Below are positions 60,009-64,000 of a stretch of DNA of 64,000 nt, in pieces. Numbering within the stretch: the first letter of the stretch is position 1; each line of letters starts with the position of its first letter. The DNA comes from Trochalopteron elliotii (taxonomy: Eukaryota > Chordata > Aves > Passeriformes > Leiothrichidae): contig JANPWX010020521.1 of assembly GCA_024734555.1 (NCBI GenBank), positions 620,827-684,826 on the forward strand, given 5' to 3'. The position numbers and the translations under genes are program-made. Under the pieces are notes generated by a model. The model had not been told where the DNA came from, did no database searches, and saw only the letters and a list, made by a program, of their open reading frames with translations.

Positions 60009-60553
60009 TGTCCTGGGTTGCAGTGTAGGATGTGCCCAAAGTATGTATTCTGTCACCATCTTCATGAGCTGTTGAAACCAGGTGGGACAGTGTTTCCCTT
60101 GCCCACTCCCTCCGGACTATCTTCTGTTAATGGCCCCATCAATGCCTTGCCACATGATTCATAGGTAACTCCCTCTGGGAGCTATTTCTGTTTAACAGGA
60201 AATCAAAGAACCACAACATGACTTGTAGAATGATACCATCCCATTGTGAGATGCTCTGCCCAGGTGAAGGAGCCAAGCACTCCTCTGGAGTGCTCCACTG
60301 GATATAATCTGGGATTTGGGACAGCACTGGATTCCCAGTGGACAAGAGTTTCCAGACCTTTCTACACTATCACTGCTTCAAGAAGACCACCTCATCTGAA
60401 CTGCTTCCACCACCCTGCTTAGGTTGTGTTCTGACTCTGTCAGTGGTCTCTTTGTATTATTGCATTTATTTTATTTTACTTCTTTTCTTTCTTCCTATTA
60501 CATTGTGTTTCTGAGTTGGAGTCTCTCACTGGTTTTGCTTTCAAACCACTACA
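60009..60553 (+). mobile_element. Solo LTR, same family as the 33 kb nested LTR
   Basis: A 545-base LTR from TGTCCTGGGTTGCAG to AAACCACTACA. Flanks ATTCT (60004-60008) and CTTCT (60554-60558) match at four of five bases. It serves as the uninterrupted reference for the 33075-34192 copy. Confidence 0.82.
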
Positions 60554-62850
60554 CTTCTCCAGTTTAAGGACAGATCTAACCCCTTTTTCTCTTTAGGAAA
60601 GTAAGACTAACTGGACTTAGCTGTTCCTGCAAGTTTTTCTCTCAAAAGCTTGTTAATGTACTAGTATTTGTAAGTATAACTACTATACTTACAAGCAGAG
60701 CATTATTTTTAACCTCTGTGTTTTTTAACCATAGTTTTTTGTGTCTTACTGATATATTTATAATCCTCCTTACAAACAGTAAGTGAGATTTCAGATCTCA
60801 CATCTTTTACTGTATGAACAGCTCATTTAAGTGCACTGTATGACCTTGTGTTACAGAAGGCTCAGGTCCTTTGTATGGCTTCATTTTGTGGGGCAGTCTA
60901 GGCAGCATTACAACAGTGCAAAGAGGTATGTAATACAAATTGTTATTCATATCGGGGAGAAGGACATTTTTGCTTAAGTATGTGACCTGCCCGTATCAGG
61001 TGCCGGATTTTACTCCTTTAGGATTTTGCCAAAAAATCTGAAAGGCTTTTCTTGTAATCAGGGAGAAAGTGAAACTGTTGATGCTTGTCTCAGGTCACTC
61101 CTGTGTTACCGATCTGCAATTAAGCATGAGAACTTTTCTCTGGGCTACTGAGGCAATGGAAGACTATCCAGCTGACTGACTTAACTGCTTTGGAATTAGG
61201 ATCCTGCAATGGTCTGAGACAAATTTAGTACAACGTTAGGCAGAAACACTCACACCTGAACACTTCTGTGGTGCACGCGGATTGGGAGCATCAGTCAAAG
61301 TTTGTAAGAGAAGCCCTTTCACTGAGACACAAAATGCAAAAAGGGCCCCCTTGCTACATAAACTCCTCCTCAGAGAGAGGTCAACGTGCATCTCAATTCA
61401 ATCTTAGCTCTACACTTAGTCAATGCTTTATGCGTAAATGATCATACAGCTGTAATACAACTATTATATTGATCTGTCCAATATAATTAAGGGTGGCAAA
61501 CCATAATTTATTTTAAAATATTACAATAATGCTAGTTATTAGACAATAAATACTTCCATCAGAATTACTTACCACATAGTATGGTAGCTATAACTACTAT
61601 TGTAATGCACTATTGTTGAAGCACTGATACAGCACTAAGGCTAGCAAAACCCACTCTTCACTAGAGATTGGTGTTACTCACTCATATGAACTACCATGGA
61701 TAAAATCTCTTTCACTCAGCCTCCAGGATTAGCCTCGAGGTGCACCCACACTCAAGGGAAGGATTTTCACACACCTTAGGGGGGTATGCTAGAAGTCTTC
61801 ACTGTGAAAACTTCATGCTGGTTTTACAGCATGACATAACTGACTGTCAGTCATAGAGATTTTTAGACTATGTGTTGCCAGGCTTATTCAGCAAAATATG
61901 CTTTTTTTCTTTTTTTTTTCTTTTTTTTTCCCCCCAGAGAAGGCTGTAATCAGCTCTTTGGTTTTTTCTCTTCAACATTTCCTACTCTCCATATCAGTGC
62001 CTAGCATTGCCTTGCACTGGGTCTGAAAGTTGCTCAAGGAGACCTCAGCGTCAGCAGATCCTCTTTGTTCACTCTGGTCACTGATAAGCAGACCCTACTT
62101 GCTCAGTCACTGAACAGCAAGCCCTCGTTGCTGAGTTCATAACTGACAGCATGTAAATATTACTAAGTTCAAGCTGCTGTATCTGGGCTTAGGCAGACTA
62201 TCCTGCTACAGGCTGACATTTAGAAAGCTTTCTCGAGGTAGAAGTTAAACTGATTTTTAAAGTATTATGAGCTTCTTATCCCACTTTTACGGGACTGATT
62301 ACACTACATTTTCAACACTGTGCCTGCCATACCTCATTAGAACTTTCCTTCATCTCCTCCTTTGTGTTATGCATTGGATACCTCTGAATGCCAGGCTGTA
62401 TGCAGCAGAACAACCTTCCCAGCACAACTAACCAGCCAGATCGTTGTTATGATGATGAACTTTTTAGGGTATCATCTAGTACCTCTGGATTTCGTGTGCA
62501 TATCTTGTGTGCAGATATATAGAATGCTGAGCCTGAAACAGTATCCATCCCACAGAATCTACCAGGATTCACCCTGTGGTTCCTCCAGTGCAGCAAACGG
62601 CATCCATAAGTGCAGTGCAACAGGAAGCTCCTGAATGTTCTTGACAGTATAAACACTCTTGTCTGTGTTATCTAAGAAAGCAACCAGTTTCTTGTACACT
62701 GGGGGGGGAAAAAGTTCTGGCAGACTTCAGAACATTCAGAAAACATGCATTTATTGCTCTGTTTCTGCTAGGTGGGACACTTCTGTAGCTGAGCAGGGGT
62801 GAGGAAGTGAGTTTTACCTACATCAGAATACTGGTTTTGCACTAGAGAAA
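60554..62850. other. No gene recognised
   Basis: AT-rich non-coding sequence with a T/C run at 61900-61935. Confidence 0.5.
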
Positions 62851-62857
62851 TATGTAG

Positions 62858-63575
62858 GCAGTGTAGACAAACCTGACCTACCAGTACCATATTCACAAAT
62901 GATCCTTAAATAATCTATGTGCTGAGACCAACTAACTGCTAGGAGTGCTTTATACATGGAGTGTGTACGTGTATATATATATGTGTATGTGTCTATACAG
63001 ATATGTACGTATCTACATATGTGGGTATATAGGAATAAAGGTGTATATAGGTGTGTATGTATAGGGGGGGTGTGTATATATGTAGGTCATTATCAGTATA
63101 TATGATACATAGGTACAGATATATACGGATATAGATAGGCCATTACAGCCCTACAGATGCATATATACATATAGTCATTACCAGTATATATTTTACGTCT
63201 AAACGTGTAGGCCATTACAGCCCTACAAATCCATATATACATATAGTCATTACCAGTATATATTTTACGTCTAAACGTGTAGGCCATTACAGCCCTACAA
63301 AACACGACACATTTGTTCAAAGTGTAGACAAATTTGACATAATTGACACTGCCATATTCACAAACAATCCTTAAATAATCAATGTCCTGTAACTAACTAA
63401 CTCCTAGGGGTGCATTATACACGTGGATATAGATATAGATATAGGTATATATGTGTATGTATATATAAATATATACACGTGTCTATATGTGTGCATATAT
63501 AAATATAGGTGTATATACAAAAGTACACGTAGCTGTGTATATATATCTATATATATATGTGTTCTTATCCATTAA
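62858..63575. repeat. Duplicated microsatellite block with 72-bp tandem units
   Basis: A unique segment at 62858-62970 recurs with changes at 63320-63430; in each case it is followed by a TATA/GTGT microsatellite. Between them a 72-base unit beginning TAGGCCATTACAGCCCTAC starts at 63136, 63208 and 63280 (partial). Confidence 0.85.
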
Positions 63576-64000
63576 AATCCTACAGAATGGGAAGATACAA
63601 AAAAGTGGGGAAACCCACTAATGTCATACTCTGCTGTTTCCAGCAAAGGTGGGTCATGGACTGTGGGGCTATGTGGAGCAGATGCCAGGCTCTCTACCTC
63701 TGCCTGCTCTTGCCTCATCCTTGATTCCTTCCTGCTTTGGTGGTTCTTTTGGCTTTCCAAATGGTTCCTGGACCATAAGCACAGCCTTCTTAACCACCTC
63801 TGTCATTGTAGTCCAGGAATACCGGAGCATCAGCTGTCTGACTGTGCATGGTATCTCCTGGGCTCTCTGCCCCTTCTGCTTATGCTGGCATGTACTGGGC
63901 TGTGTCCAGGAGAACCAGGCCATCAGCTCAGGGGCTGTGCAGGACATAGGCACAGCTCTCTGTCTGCTACTTTGCCTTTTGCTCCCATCTTCTTGTCTAC
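63576..64000 (-). other. Possible coding or repeat fragment at the window edge
   Basis: On the - strand an open frame at 63669-63953 (94 codons) has a mixed, lysine-rich composition. It is not recognised and may be part of an exon or an old repeat continuing past the edge. Confidence 0.2.

Noticed and set aside
63093..63320. 75-codon - strand frame with internal peptide repeats
   Set aside because: It is a translation of the 72-bp tandem repeat, whose length is a multiple of three.
1..64000. CRISPR arrays, bacterial operons or phage
   Set aside because: Spliced vertebrate genes, CR1 and LTR elements show that this is bird nuclear DNA; no such arrays are present.

Overview
The window is bird nuclear DNA. 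The evidence is CR1 LINE 3' ends in both orientations, several avian-type retroviral LTR families, and two recognisable vertebrate genes arranged tail to tail: the 3' end of GRIN3A on + (coding exons 4251-8437) and RNF20 on - (start codon at 30033, stop at 12814). This gene pair is neighbouring in amniotes. From general knowledge I place it on the avian Z chromosome, but nothing in the DNA itself states the chromosome. The dense LTR load suggests a songbird.

Layout. 1-4250 is GRIN3A intron. 4251-8437 holds the last three GRIN3A coding exons (fourth membrane helix and cytoplasmic tail). 8540-12800 is the convergent intergenic region. 12814-30033 is RNF20, an E3 ligase for histone H2B ubiquitination. 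I can place eighteen coding segments with splice sites; its introns carry an ERVL remnant with a second LTR nested in its 3' LTR, a CR1 copy split by an insertion, and a solo LTR. 31-42 kb is mostly transposon debris, including a three-level nest: a gammaretrovirus-like pol remnant, a solo LTR inside it, and another solo LTR inside that. 48.0-48.7 kb is a CpG-rich, promoter-like island. 49.0-49.6 and 53.2-53.9 kb are two more LTRs of the ERVL-associated family. 50.27-50.46 kb is one well-formed coding exon of an unidentified gene. 55-64 kb has further LTRs, some exon-like pieces I cannot name, and a tandem-duplicated microsatellite block.

The main result is the state of RNF20. Most exons are almost identical in protein to mammalian RNF20 and the RING finger is intact. 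However, the copy carries a 35-41 bp in-frame microinversion inside a coding exon, a 2-base deletion in an AG run, a -1/+1 pair of frameshifts 45 bp apart, a one-base phase error at an exon start, and loss of about 40 expected codons. Either this is a degenerating copy (a W-linked gametolog would also fit the high ERV density) or the assembly is poor here. The microinversion is hard to explain by simple base-calling errors. Family comparisons rest on remembered mammalian RNF20 and GRIN3A sequences, since no search could be run.
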